From contig MNCI01029288.1 in the NCBI GenBank assembly GCA_015680685.1, positions 1 through 64,000 on the forward strand: a stretch of 64,000 bases of DNA, read 5' to 3'. Position numbers and translations under genes: made by a program. Under the pieces are notes generated by a model. That model was not told where the DNA came from, did no database searches, and saw nothing but the letters and a program-made list of their open reading frames with translations. Positions within the stretch are counted from its first letter, which is position 1, and each line of letters opens with the position of its first letter. Of this stretch, positions 35,621 through 48,177 are shown one piece after another. Source of the stretch: Gnetum montanum (Eukaryota > Streptophyta > Gnetopsida > Gnetales > Gnetaceae).

Positions 35621-36199
35621 GGTAACCCAAAACAGTTCCACCAACCATTAACGTACTATCCAAGTGGAACTCCACCATAACCCATCGGGCAACATTAGCA
35701 GTGGAAACATCCATAGTCATGTGGGATGCCATTGCCCAGACAACAATACCCTTACTGGCAACCCGATCCTTATGGCTATTACATGTAGCAATCGGTTTCT
35801 CCAAGTGACTATATGGGTCACACAACTCCACAATGCCAGGTTCGGGATTATTTTAGGACTCTTTCTCCTACGAGAGACGTCCCACACATGTGCCATCCTC
35901 TAAATCTATTCACCACTCTTCCATCGATAGTTCCACTACCACTTACTCCAACAATGCAAGGGGAACTCCCCACTCAACCGTAGCAACGTAATGCTACGAG
36001 AGCTGTAAACATTCAAACCGCTGCTAGTTCTGACAACTGCAAGAAGAGAAGACTTTTCTTCAAAACCAAAAGCCCACACAAGCTCTCACAACAACAAACG
36101 GTTGAGTCTGTGCATGCTCCTCCACCATCCAAGACTTCGGGGCTCCCTTCAGTCTAGCAACAGAGCTTAACGCATATGGTTATGTTAACACATACCGTT

Positions 36200-36670
36200 A
36201 TTAACTGGATCAAGGTAGGTCACTTTCCCAGGAAACTCTATGATCTTGGAAGCCCCTTAATCTATCTACAAGTTGCCAGGAACAAACCACATAAGGCTCT
36301 TCTTGACTTAGGTTTCGGAGTCAACTTAGTCTCACGAGAAATGTATCAAGCCTGGAACCTACCCTAACTTAAGAAGAGAAATATTCAACTAGAGTTGGTT
36401 GACCAGTCCATCACCATTCCCTTAGGATTGGTGGAGGACATCGTTACCATTATGTGTGTTTTGTCATACCCAGATAATTTCCTAGTGATATAAGTCAATA
36501 GTAACAATGGGGGCTTCCCAATTATAATGGGAAGGCCATGGCTAAGTATAATAGATGTGTACCTAGGGATCCATGATCTTTCCTTGGAGATATCTAAGGT
36601 AAATATTTATGGAAAGATCGAGAAGAAGAAAGTTCCCTGCATCACATACAATGACTCATAGGGTGATGAC
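36200..36670 (+). pseudogene. retropepsin (aspartic protease)
   Basis: Reading gives KALLDLGFGVNLVSREMYQA (active-site loop, with D-L-G in place of D-S-G) and, 60 residues later, GFPIIMGRPWLSIIDVYLGI, the I-x-GRPWL motif that ends the fold. Both halves are therefore present. TAA codons split it near 36367 and 36490. In the parent element this would mature Gag. It is the last pol-like domain before the 3' LTR, so pol stops at protease. Confidence 0.8.
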
Positions 36671-36969
36671 ATGGAGGAGCGCTCAGCATCTCTTCCATAC
36701 AACTGGTGTGCCAAAGAAACACAAATAAAAAAGTGCCTGTATGTAGCAACCACACAAGTAGTAGACACCCCGTGGTTGACAACAACCAACCAACATGCAT
36801 GGAACCAACTGGGGAAACAACTCATGCTCATAACGAAGGCATAGACACATTAGAATATGAGCATCGCCAACTTCCACCCCTTAACCTGAAAACATTAATT
36901 AGGAGAAGTTGGACACTCCTAAGAAATTCAAATAGGTGCTCATTATTTTGGATCTCTCCCTTTCAATTC

Positions 36970-36980
36970 AGTCATGGGGG
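36970..36980 (+). promoter_or_regulatory. internal polypurine-tract-like copy 1
   Basis: AGTCATGGGGG, identical to the core of the 3' polypurine tract at 38945-38957. The counterpart in the minus-strand element at the right end is 63796-63786. Confidence 0.5.
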
Positions 36981-37024
36981 AGATAGCCACCTATGCTGAT
37001 CATTGGAGGCCCTCAGTTCTCTTA

Positions 37025-37130
37025 AGTTTTTGTTTTACACGTTTTTGTTTTACAAGTTTTTGTTTTACACGTTTTTGTTTTACACATTTTTTTCTTACAC
37101 ATTTTTATTTTACACATTGTTTTTTACAAA
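37025..37130 (+). repeat. short tandem repeat, TTTTGTTTTACAC unit
   Basis: About seven imperfect copies of a 15-base TTTTTGTTTTACACG-like unit followed by T-rich sequence and a GTGTGTGT run at 37195-37208. The reverse complement is present at 63600-63740 in the element at the right end, so it is a family feature. Confidence 0.85.
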
Positions 37131-38399
37131 TTTCTTTAACTTTTTTTTGTTTTTTCTTTACAACATCATTACACTTTTTCATTTCTTTATGTGAGTGTGT
37201 GTGTGTGTTATCCATCTTGTCAAGTTTGTCATTTAATAAGTGTTCTTAATGATGGTATAAACTATTTTTCCATTTGATTACTAATGTTTGGTTTTTACCT
37301 TTAAGTTATGATGTTGATACTAGGGTATGTTTCTTTTGATATGATAGGAAATGAGTCCACTTCATCCATTCATCCACAAAATTCTATGGTCTCTCTTGGC
37401 TTGGAACTATATAGTCCCTTTCTTCAAAATAATAAGAACTATAACAAATCAGTGACTAGGCATTTCTCAAGCTAAGGAAGGACTCAAGGATTGAAAAGGG
37501 TGTGACTTCACGGGAACTTGATGTATTTGTGTTGGCCATTATCTTGGGTGCTTGGATGTTTTCTTTTAGAGTTTTCTTGCCATTTTGACGTTACCCAATT
37601 ATCAAGAAGCTGAGCAAATAAAAATAACAAAGTCTTTGCATGGTGTGGTTTTCATGAAAAACTCAAAAAAAAAAGAGAGAAGAAAGTGAGGATTCAAAGC
37701 ACACCCCTTAGACAGAATAATCATTTGGGCTACAAGCACTATTTATGGAACTCAAAATAAAAATGTTCCCTCTAACTAAGACTCTCCTCGCTTCCCATTC
37801 TCTTCTCCTTCATCTAATCGGAATGGTAGTGGCTCTTGGATGAATGCATTCTTATTACTTCGAGAGGATGGATTGGCCGAATGCATTCATGCGAAGTCAC
37901 TAGATGTGGTTTGTTTGAGGCCAGATTTGGAATGGAATCTACTAAGTCACATTAAACATGCAATACACAAGGGGATGTACACCACCTTATTCTTGAGATT
38001 CCATTCCATTCTCTTCCTTCCTTCATTCTTTCTCCATTGTTCACCTCATTTTCGGTTGTATTAGTAATCCATATCTTGGTGGAAGCATTGTTTTCTTTTT
38101 GGTAACTTCTTGTGGTTAAGACTTTAACTCTTGTTCCTAATGACATTCCTAGAGCCTACAGACTCTTCGAACATGGGTTTGTCAGGGCATTAAGGGCATG
38201 AGCCTGCTTTGGGAAAGACCCACTAACATTCCTATTTGGTGCATCTGTTAAATTATTTCCCTTACCATTTTTGCAATCCACTCTATTTTGTTCATTTTCA
38301 TCTTGACATCCATTTCATCAACATTACAATTGTCTCTTTTTATCCATCTTTCTTATTCCTTTTCTTTTTCCATTCTCTCGCTACCGGAGGTTCGCAATT

Positions 38400-38412
38400 A
38401 GTCATGGGGGTA
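38400..38412 (+). promoter_or_regulatory. internal polypurine-tract-like copy 2
   Basis: AGTCATGGGGGTA, the exact sequence found just before the 3' LTR, 545 bases upstream of it. The counterpart in the element at the right end is 62645-62633, 572 bases from that element's tract. Confidence 0.55.
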
Positions 38413-38590
38413 TGGGGCCTAATTTTTTCAATTTTCTCCTAGCCCCTACACCTTTGGTAGTTACCACTATTATATCTCCAAATTATTATTAGCCATACCA
38501 CAACTCAGCCAATCGACCTTCATCGAAGCAAGGTATTAATTACATTGAAATTCATTTACCCTTGCTAATATCAAGACTATGTTGTGTGTG

Positions 38591-38758
38591 CAGATGGCAA
38601 TCATACAACAGTGGATTGGATATGGAGGAACCACTTGGAATGGATTGGTGCTGAAGCAGCTATGCAAGGAGCGAGATCAATGGCGCGCTTACAGATGGAC
38701 AACGACAAGTGCAATCCTAGCATTTTCAGCAACAGACTTCTTTTCTCTTCTCTCTTAG
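38591..38758 (+). pseudogene. conserved small ORF-like segment between two purine tracts
   Basis: A 55-codon frame contains KQLCKERDQWRAYRWT and ends TAG at 38756-38758. It is preceded by a GTGTGTGCAG that could act as a splice acceptor. The other copy (62435-62235, minus strand) keeps KQLCKKQDRWRAYRWT despite differences on both sides. I do not recognise a domain. It could be a captured exon or simply well-preserved noncoding sequence. Confidence 0.3.
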
Positions 38759-38944
38759 ATGCCAAATTATGCCTGATGTCAAATGTATAAGGTGTTCACT
38801 CTTGTTGCCATGAACACCATTTTTTTCATGTCTTGTAATGATGATCCGTTCACATGTCATCCCATTTATCATTAGTTCCATTCAGTTAATAATCCCATAC
38901 CTTCCCGATATTATTGTAAGAAACTCAAGGACAAGTTTTTATTC

Positions 38945-38957
38945 AGTCATGGGGGTA
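38945..38957 (+). promoter_or_regulatory. polypurine tract
   Basis: AGTCATGGGGGTA directly before the 3' LTR start TGATGGG; primes plus-strand DNA synthesis in LTR elements. Confidence 0.75.
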
Positions 38958-39846
38958 TGATGGGATGCAATATCACAGCCGCAACAATATAGCATTCCTT
39001 GCGATATCGCGTATGCGATATCGCGTCGTCCCTTGCAATATCACGTATGCGATATCGCGTCGTCCCTTGCAATATCATGTATGCGATATCACAGTGCGCC
39101 ACAAAGTCTATAAATAAGAGGCGACTCTCCCTTGTTTCTCATCTACACCTAGACTGTAGTAAAAATCTAGCAGTTTTACCTCTCCAGAGATAGAATAATT
39201 TCCATGTGCCCACAGTAGGAACTCCAAAGTGAACAGATCTTTATTCAAGCAAATATTGTACCTGAACACAAGTCTGTGTACGGAAATAAAGACGAACTTC
39301 TTGGATCAACCTTACAGTGCATGGAATAGGCTAAATAGGAATTTTATTTATTGTTGTTTATTGTTTATCATTTAAATGCTTTATTAGATGGTTAAATCTC
39401 TCTCAAACCTTCTCTTTTAGTTAAGTGCCTCAGTATGACCATTTCGAGCACGTGCGTTACGGTGATCCCAGTAATGATTAGCATTTGGTAACCAAGGTTG
39501 CATTGGTTGAGGGTGTGAAAAGTAAGTGGGAACATATGATGATGCTAGGTTAATTAATTCTTAGTTAGTTAGTTAACGTTAGTTAGTTAGCGTTAGTTAA
39601 TTAGTCTCTTCACCCTTCACCTCATTAGCATAGGAGATATAACGGAAAAGACATAAAAATCATATCCCTTAGACTTACTTAACCATACAACCATGAAAAA
39701 TACAAGTAAGTCTGGGAAGATAACGAATGATTAGCCTTAAGTGTTCCATGAGGCGTGTAGGCACTTAGTCTATGGAATTCGATCAGATCGCGTGTGTAAC
39801 GCTCATATTTGTATGGTTGAGTGTTGGGATACCTTGCCACTCATCA
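38958..39846 (+). repeat. 3' LTR
   Basis: Partner of 32694-33514. U3 has four GCGATATCGC-type palindromes (38975-39093) and TATAAATA at 39109-39116. Ends CACTCATCA. Confidence 0.93.
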
Positions 39847-40639
39847 AAAAGGATGAAGGACTTGGAGAGTGGTACTAGCTTAGTCTTCTCATATTTCCCC
39901 TTGATTCTTCCTTTCTAAATCTATTAGAAGTTCTAGGTCTTGAATCCCTCCTTATTCTAGGGTCTATCTCATCGCTTTTAGAAATTTCTACTAAGGGTGA
40001 ACATAATCTTTGTTACATAGAAAGGCAATTGCAAATTGGACTAATGATGGTAATACTTTCTAGTTTTATATTTCACATCTTTCTTTTCTATTGAGAGTAT
40101 CACTTGGAATGCATGTTTACCCTTCTCATGTTCATACTTAGCTTTCATAATGATTTCTGTTTTGGTTTGGGCTTTAATTGGCTAATAAGGTCTAGTTATG
40201 TTCTTGGTTACTTAATAGCCTCCTTGTACGTGATCAAGACTAGATATTAGTAGAGCAACCTAGAGCATAAATGGGATTGATCAGTCTAGTGGTTATACAA
40301 TGTTACCTTGTAAATGTCTCTATCAACATTATTCATCTTAATAAAAAAAATGAAGGTGAAATCTAAATATTATGAATTAGTATGAGCATAGGAAATCCTT
40401 ATTTGCATTAGCCCATTTCAATTTTCTTCATTATAAATTCTAGCATTATTTTTATTAATCTCATTGAGCAAGTGGAAAAGTTGCTTTATATGTCAAAGCC
40501 ATGTTTAATTAATTAAAACCTAAGTGCATATTTGAAAATGTTATGTCTTTTACAATGTGGATCGTAAAATGCTTATACAAAGAATTTTTATAATATTAAC
40601 TAACTAGAATATTGATACCATCCCCAATAATAATGCCAA

Positions 40640-41565
40640 TGATGAACAACAAGAGTTTCCAACAGCCAACCATACAAGTCATACAAACATACATCCATGA
40701 CCAGATCATAATTTGTGGATGGAATAATATGAATTCTAGCTAGTTAATATGAGGCTTATTAATTATTGTTTACTTACTGGAGTTAGTAACAATCAAAGTA
40801 TTTGGTTTAACCCATAGCAAGATATAAGATGTACTAATATTATTTGGCTTTGCAGAAGTAAGAATAGAACATTGTAAAATGAATAGTAATTTTAATTAAC
40901 TAAAAGATAGTGGGAAGCATATCTAATCTAGCCTAATGATAATAGGCATCCATTACTAATCTTCTATTCACATCTTGAACTCATACAATTGTTACTAAGA
41001 TTATGAAATAAACTATTACTTAGTGAACCAAACGATATTACCACTGGATTACCAAACAACTATACTTAATGCTTGATATTAGTCATACTTAATCCACCAA
41101 ATAGTAACATACATTAGAAATATAAATAACAATTAAAATGTAAAATGTATATGAAAAGTAAATCTATGTTATGTGAGATACTACAATGATCATAAACAAT
41201 CTTAATCTTTATTGTTATCCATGAAGCATGTTTAGGTAAACTTTACTTGAATAAAGATATCGTACAACTACTTAAGATCACACTGTGGGCACTTACAACT
41301 AAGATTAACTTTAAAAAAAATAATATGCAAGAATTTCAATAAGAATGAACCAAAAGTTANTAAAAAAATAATATGCAAGAATTTCAATAAGAATGAACCA
41401 AAAGTTATTATTTAGTGTGATGAGTGGCTAGTATTTATAGATATGACCATAGCCAAATATATTGTAGTAATAACATCATAGGTGAAGATATGATATTGTA
41501 GCTATGATATCATTGATATGATATCATAGGTGACATATCACGTATAACTAAAAAATGATTCATCA
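40640..41565 (-). repeat. 5' LTR
   Basis: Starts TGATGAACAAC and ends GATTCATCA on the plus strand. On the minus strand, U3 contains GATATCAT palindromes (41465-41545), and the TATAAATA box lies at 41439-41432. Around the N at 41360, a 48-base segment is present twice, which is an assembly duplication rather than biology. Confidence 0.75.
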
Positions 41566-43343
41566 TATCTGCTACCCCTTAGAATGAAACTCATAACATA
41601 GAGTTTCTAAATTAACAATCTTACCATTAGGCTACTACCTCATTTCTAGAATAGAAAAAATAAATAAATAAATGTAAATTTTTATTTAATTAATTTTTAT
41701 GTTTTGATATAAAAAGGTTATTTTTTTCTTTAATCCTCTACGTTGTTATTTTTTATAAGATGTTAGCTTAGTGGTAAGACTGTTGATTTAGAAGCTCTAA
41801 GTTATGAATTAGATCTAGTGGATAATGCTATGTTGTAAAGTTACAACACTTCCCTCTTATCTATTGTTAGCTTATTATCTTTTTAGGAAAAAATAATTTA
41901 ATTTAAGTCATATTTGAGATATGGCTATATCCCTCTATAATTCTTCTTAATTACTATGTTAGCTATATGTCTTGGAATATACTTATAGTCATTCATTTTA
42001 GTTTCAAAACCTCCTTATTTCTTATTTAAAATTGAAACTTTGGGGAATGGGTATTAGACCTTAAAAATTGAATAATGATATTTAAAAATTTTAGAGTACA
42101 CCAAATCCTTGAAGAGAGAATCTAAAGAAAAAATCCAATGGCTTTAGGAACACCTTTTCAAGTTTTCATCCTTACAACCAATCTTGAAGAACCTTCCTCT
42201 AGAGAGGAAAAGGAGTAGGCCTTGTCCTTATTTAGAAGTGCCCTCACTGGTTCTTATTTCTTACTAAAGGTTTTCTTATAAAGAGAAGGAGAAAACTTTC
42301 TCTAAACACAAAATAATACATTAATTGAAGACAAGGAACAAAATCAATAAAATNAATAATACATTAATTGAAGACAAGGAACAAAATCAATAAAATTTGA
42401 AAACTTCCCATTCTTGAGTCTTTAAACAAAAATAAATTAATGCTATAAAAAACAAATTAATTATTCAAATTTTACTAGGAATTTTTTTGCTTCAAGTTGT
42501 ACTTGAAAAGTGATATCCTTAAGAATTTAGTATTTGATATCTGAAGAGAGATCATAGTTATGCTTTTGATGCTAAAAAATAATTGCAAATTGAAGCTTCC
42601 AAATAGATTAGAAAATAAAACATCAAAGATAATTCCAAATGCAAATAAATAAAGTAGATAAAGTAAGTTGATCATCAAGAATGACTTCATTAATTCTTGG
42701 TTGAAAATTATTATAAATTTTGGACATTCATTTTCAAGCATATTGAGCAATAGGATACTAAAAATAATATGAGAAAATGAGTCTTCTCTTCTATAAAGAG
42801 GACATTGAGGAGAAACATTTATCATATGTTTAAGATAAGTGGTGTTAGGAAGACCTTGATAAATAATACACCATAAAAAATATGAATTTTAGGAAATGTA
42901 GGAACTTTTCAAATATCTTTCATCTTTTTCATCTTGAAGTGTGATGATAATTGCATTTTTCATGGCTTATTGAATTTTTTATGAATAAAATCATTCTTTG
43001 TCATAATCTTATAAGAAACTTTCAAATTAAAAGGAAAAAGATATCTTCCATCCTTTCAAAAAATATTCTCAAGATTAGAAATTACTTTTTTAAAATTCTT
43101 TTTTATCTTTCTATTCAAAAACATAGAGGCTAGAAACTTCATTCTAAATAATCCATCTATCATGCATATGTAGACAAAAAACTATAGTGATACAAAATTT
43201 TCTCTAAGTTATAAATAATCTAGATGCATCAATAGCAAAGCTCCTTTATTAAAAGGAAGCCAACATAGATTAATTTGCTCAAGTATATCTTTTAAAATTG
43301 TGATATGATTATAATTCTAATATTTATTAAGTTTGCATCATAT
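41566..43343 (-). mobile_element. LINE, 3' part (other part at 52603-53800)
   Basis: Minus strand carries the downstream end of a LINE ORF2. At about 43080-42750 it reads WKISFPFNLKVSYKIM, VPTFPKIHIFY-VLFIKVFL and CPLYRREDSFSHIIF, the zinc-binding domain that follows plant LINE reverse transcriptases (CP-x-C-x4-E-x3-H-x2-F, with the second Cys changed to Tyr). It connects to 53800-52603 across the inserted element 43344-52597, whose CATAT target duplication proves the split. Around 41640-41740 the sequence is A/T-run rich and may be the tail. An N at 42354 has a duplicated 42-base flank. Confidence 0.75.
41760..41832 (+). ncRNA. tRNA-like / SINE head, degenerate
   Basis: TTAGCTTAGTGGTAAGAC resembles a tRNA A box, and 30 bases later AAGTTATGAATTAG resembles a B box (GGTTCGAATCC-like) with several changes. 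Too degenerate for a working tRNA; a SINE remnant is more likely. Weak. Confidence 0.35.
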
Positions 43344-44206
43344 TGATGAGTCATGATTTTGTTATCTTTGATATCAGATATCCAATATCGAAACCTCAGT
43401 GATGTCGGATATCCGATATCATCTCTTCTGTGCTAGCTTATAAATACAACACTTGTGTGCATGATTAGGAGATAGTTTTTAGCTTTAGTTTCCAATTAGC
43501 TTCTTCCTAGATTGTTGATTTTTAGTCCTGTTATTTCCCAGTGCATGCCCATAGTGTGATTTTTGTAATTGTACAGCATTCTTATTCAAGTGTGATGTAC
43601 TTGGACATGTTACATGACCAGAAGTATAGATTGAGATTATTTCCATCATTGTAGCATCTACTTAGATTTATTGTTGCTTTAATTATTTAATTGTTGAATT
43701 ATTTACTATTTTCCTTAGTTCATGTTTCCATTTATTGTTATTTACTATTCCTATCATTAAGTGGAATGAGTATGACTAATTACAAATTTTTAAGTGTAAT
43801 TACTTAGTAACCCAGTAGTGTATTATTTGGCAAGCCCAATGATGTACACTTGGCAACCCCAACAGTGGTTATACGAAGTCCAAGGTGTATGTAGACGGTT
43901 AGGGATAGATACTCATCGCACATAGGCTAGTTTAGACTTTACTTTTTACTATTTATTAGCTTAATTAATTTATCTATTTATTGTCATTAGAAGTAGCATA
44001 GGGTTAGAAAACATCATTATATGCCTCACTTTGGAATTAACCATATGTGACAAAGCTACCACTAGCCTAAGTGGAAAAACAATGAAATACAATTAGAGCA
44101 TAATAATTTAGATGCACAACTAGTCCCATCTAAGGAATTCAACTAGATTGTGTGTGAATGCTTGTGATTCGTATGGTTGGGCATAGGGGTACTTCGCCAC
44201 TCATCA
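43344..44206 (+). repeat. 5' LTR
   Basis: U3 holds GATATC-type palindromes (43371-43421), the TATAAATA box is at 43439-43446, and R/U5 follow with GCATGCCC-TAGTGTGATTTTTGTAA. Paired with 51740-52597. Confidence 0.93.
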
Positions 44207-44226
44207 TTAGCACCATTGCTAGGGAT
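44207..44226 (+). promoter_or_regulatory. primer-binding site
   Basis: TTAGCACCATTGCTAGGGAT directly after the LTR; a diverged form of the site at 33515-33536. Confidence 0.6.
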
Positions 44227-44559
44227 GGTGCTAGTTATCTAGATTAGTTATATTATACATTATCACTGTAAATGTATTAACAATCTATCTTTTAGAAAAT
44301 ATTAATATTAAATCACACACATCATTCATTGAAAACAATATCTCTTCTACAAGGGAGTGATAACTCATTGTATAGTGAAAGCATTCATTAGAGAACTAAT
44401 GAGGTATATGACAGCAAAAATTGGAGTGACCAACTTCACGCAGGGATTTCATATGTTCATGACCACTCTGATGACACTCAAAGATTACATTCACCTAAGA
44501 TAGACAACCCTAANCGACACTCAAAGATTACATTCACCTAAGATAGACAACCCTAAAGA

Positions 44560-46860
44560 AGATGAAGTAAGTCCTAGACCAAGGGAGGTCCCAAGGCCTA
44601 GGCACTCCTGGAAATCTAAAAAGGATAAATCAAGGGATCCTAAAGAACACCATAGAAGCTATAGCAATCCTTCCAATTCCTCATCTTCCTCTCCCCCTTC
44701 AATGTCTAGTTCTGATGAAGATGAATGTAGATATAGAGACAAAGCTCCACTATGGGGTTAAAATAAAATTAGAAATCGATCCCACAGGAAAAGTCAAAGA
44801 CATCAACATGAACATAGATAACATCATCACAATCAAATGAATAACAATAGAAATTTCCTTCACAACTTATCTAATGACAATGAACCCTTGTTGGCCACTA
44901 AGAGCCTAATGAAGATCATAGAGGTAGTTAAGATATCCCACAAGCACTATAAAGAGAGTTGCCTACCTAGGCTTGATATGAATAATATTCCTAAATTTAT
45001 AGGAGGTTATGATTCAGATCCATAAAATCATTTACAAGCCTTCAATGATGCCCGTGCTTTCTACAACATTGAAAGTGGATGGCAAAAACTTGAGTTCTGT
45101 CCTAGGACATTAATCGATAGAGCCAAAGTGTGGTATAGATTGTTGAAACCAAATTCAATCTAAAAGTTGTCTACAATGTTGGAAATCTTCAATGAGAAAT
45201 ACAAAACCTATGTGAGGATGTGCAACTTGAGTAGACAAATCCAAGGATGGAAGCAAGAACAACATGAATCCTTAGATATGGCCTTAGATAGATATTATCC
45301 CCTATTAAATAGATGCTCATGCCATGGTTTCTTCAAGGAAAGACAAATTTTTTCCATCATAGATGGGCCTCATAACGAAACAAGGAAGACCCTTGGGATG
45401 TATGCCCCAAGTCAATTATACAACTNGAAACAAGGAAGACCCTTGGGATGTATGCCCCAAGTCAATTATACGAGCTACNATGTTGAGAAATGTTAATGGG
45501 ACCCAACTCTTCAAAAGAAGAAGGTTCATATCTATGGTAAGGAGAAAGAGGCCACTCTCAACAAGGTGATTCTGCAATGAACCTTGTCTATTGATGAACT
45601 TGAAGCAAAATTTAATTAGATGTCAGAATGAATATACAAAAAATTTACAACTCTAGTAGAAACTATTGAGGATAAGTTCATGCAAAACAAACTAGGTAAT
45701 CACAATAAACAAAGGAGGCAGAACTAAGAAACAACTAGGAATGCCTTTTGACAAATAGGCAAAATGGTTGAAGAAAGTGAGGCTATAGACTCAACCATAG
45801 ATAAAGATAATGGATGTGACATCTACATACATGATCATCTGAAGGGCCATTGCCCAGTCTTGTTGCATCTCCATGAGTATTGGATAGGTGCCTTAAATTT
45901 GAAGTTTGTACAGAAGTAGATGCCCAAGAGATTTTCTTTCCCATAGGGTAATTATAGACAATCCTACAACCAATTGTACTATCTGATGGGGACTTATTAC
46001 CAACTTCAACACTATTATCAATTATAGTGGCAAAACCCACAGTAATGAGGGAGGCCACCACCAAACCAACCTTATCCTTCCTACTAGCCAAAATTGCATG
46101 GATATTATGTTCAACACGCTATTTCTAAAACTAGGTCTACATCCTCTACTTTAAATTGCCACTATCACTCTCTTGAGTACCATCAACCCATGACATATCT
46201 TGAGGTATCACCACCTCAGGCCTTTTACCATCCATCACACCATCGATATTTTCATACTCCACCTCATCACATGTCACTACCAATGACACAAGAAGGTTTG
46301 GCATCACACTATTAACAAATGAATGTCACTTGTGCTGTGAATGTGCATAGAAATGCTGATACCAGTAGGTTCCCACTACAAACTTGGAAACATCTTTTCT
46401 TTAGGAAGGGTTATAGGTGGAAGCAAAACACTCATGGACCAACCACATTATTTGAACCAACACAATGCCAATTTGGTGCAATGCCTTCCTTTTCACCACC
46501 ACCATCCTCTGATTTTATACAAGGGTCACCATCCTTTTTTACTCCAATTCCAAACCCAAGCAATGAATCTAATAGTGTGGAGAGATAAATGAATCCATGC
46601 ATATCATCTCATGATCAAGGGTGCAATTGTGGGCCAAACATTCATAATGTTAACACACCTTTTACCTTGACACACAAAACATTTAACAACCAAGTGTGTG
46701 AACAACAACCTATCTATATAGCTACCATTAAACCAAGAGACACCCAATGGATTGAAAATGGAAGATTACCAATGTTTTATATATACATGGATCCTAACTA
46801 CCCACTTATTAATTCTTATGATGGCCAAACGCTTAGTCATGAGGAAAACCTCCCATTCTA
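44560..46860 (+). pseudogene. gag with long C-terminal extension (relic)
   Basis: Order: a Ser/Asp/Arg-rich N-terminus (44600-44760), capsid entry LPRLDMNNIPKFIGGYDSDP (44837-45025), capsid (45030-45420: FNDARAFYNIESGW-like, ML-EIFNEKYKTYVRM, IQGWKQEQHES, GPHNETRKTLGMYA), a knuckle CDIYIHDHLKGHC (about 45815) whose second Cys is Tyr, then about 300 residues of a Pro/His/Tyr-rich extension ending DPNYPLINSYDGQTLSHEE (46861). The extension is shared with 22250-22800 on the other strand, so it belongs to the family. The stops are numerous, and Ns at 44514, 45426 and 45479 with duplicated flanks add artificial breaks. Confidence 0.7.
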
Positions 46861-48177
46861 ACCTTTATAATTAACAAGTATTTTTTATCTCTTTTTTTTA
46901 CAATTTTTTGTCATTTTCTTATTTCTTCATACAATTTTTCTTATTCTTTTCAACTTTTTCCATATTTTGTTCTCATTTTCTTTTTGAGTAATCTCACTTG
47001 TGACTAAAATGATCATGTAGCCCATTAAGGTGAGGTTTTCTCTATGTTGTCTAGTCATAAGGGGCTAATTGTTTGGACAGTGAGCCACGTCATCCATCCA
47101 CCCATTCTGTCAATAAGAGGTTCTTACTATGGTTATAATGATATTCTTTTTCATCACCAAAATTCAAAATAAATTCATAATCATTATGCATGGGCGAAGA
47201 AGTGAAGAACTAAGGGGGAAAGTGAAGGGTATGACATCAAGGGGATTTGTGGATTCTCTTTGGCCACTTCTATATGTTCTATTGTGTTGCTTTGATTGTA
47301 ATTATATCCTTGTAGATCTAACAAAAAATGGAAGTAGGAGTCACATAAAAAGGCACTAAATAAATTTCTATGGGTTCCACTAGAAAGACATGTACCCATG
47401 CCTAAAGGTTTGTAGCTTCTCAAATCCCATAAAAAAAACATAGTGCCATTAATAAACTCCTCCCTTGGATAAAACACCAAGTGATGCTACTCCTTGTAGT
47501 CTTATGGTTGTCAACCAAAGTGATAAAATAATGCGATGTCACTAAAATGTGGTTTGGACTTGGTTTGAATCTTGGAAAAAAGGGCTAATGGTTATTTAAC
47601 CATTAATAACACACAATGCTTCATTATGCTTTGGGTAAGACACCTCACATCCCACTTTCTACCATCCATCTCATTTGTCCATCCGTATGGTCCTAGCTTG
47701 TGGTTTTTTGTAACATAGAGTTATTCCTTAAACTTGGTGGTTTTCACATGTGTGGTTTTGTTTCACAGGTATGTGTTGCATTCAACCCATTTAGTACCTA
47801 TGGACATTTTTAGGTGTGATTACACAAGGGCATTATGGGTTGAAGCCTGCTTTGGAGAGGATCCACTTATGTAACTATTGTAACTTCTATTTGTCTTATA
47901 GCCCCACATCATTCTTTAACTTCCAAGAACCTCATTGATAAATTTCATGCCTTCCCTTCACATGTAATTAATCTATTCCACATCACTGATGTAATAACCT
48001 TTTTCTTGCATCTTTCAAAGCTTTAAATGTCAATGACTCCATCTTCTACCACTTCTGGTGCCTTCATTTGATTTCCTACTTACCCTAGAACTATGGACCT
48101 AACTTGAAACCTTCCCACCAATCCTAGAGCTTCATTTTCCATGCTTAGTACCCTCATTCAATGAAATTTCATGGACC

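Larger units (their letters stand above)
32694..39846 (+). mobile_element. non-autonomous gag-protease LTR retrotransposon
   Basis: Bounded by LTRs 32694-33514 and 38958-39846 (TGATGGG...CACTCATCA) and near-matching five-base flanks AAGAG (32689-32693) and AAAAG (39847-39851). It has a primer-binding site at 33515-33536, gag (33660-35620), a retropepsin (36200-36670), about 2.3 kb of noncoding or unidentified sequence, and a polypurine tract GGGGGTA (38951-38957). There is no RT, RNase H or integrase anywhere in the 5.4-kb interior, so it depended on another element. It is nested inside the gag of a minus-strand element. LTR divergence by eye is moderate. Confidence 0.92.
31034..41565 (-). 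mobile_element. LTR retrotransposon split by a nested element
   Basis: Minus orientation. The 5' LTR is 41565-40640, followed by a primer-binding region (40639-40620), gag N-terminal sequence (40200-39847), then the interruption by the plus-strand element 32694-39846, then further gag (32693 down to about 31690) and a 3' LTR piece (31690-31034) lacking its U3. Homology between 31060-31690 and 40660-41290 is clear (shared GTTAATATGAGGCTT, AGATGTACTAATATTATTT, TTTACTTGAATAAAGAT). Gag on both sides matches 22500-24500 of the element to the left. No target-site duplication was found. Confidence 0.75.

Noticed and set aside
36974-37249. Plus-strand Phe/Tyr-rich frame of 91 codons
   Set aside because: Made by the TTTTGTTTTACAC tandem repeat, not a gene.
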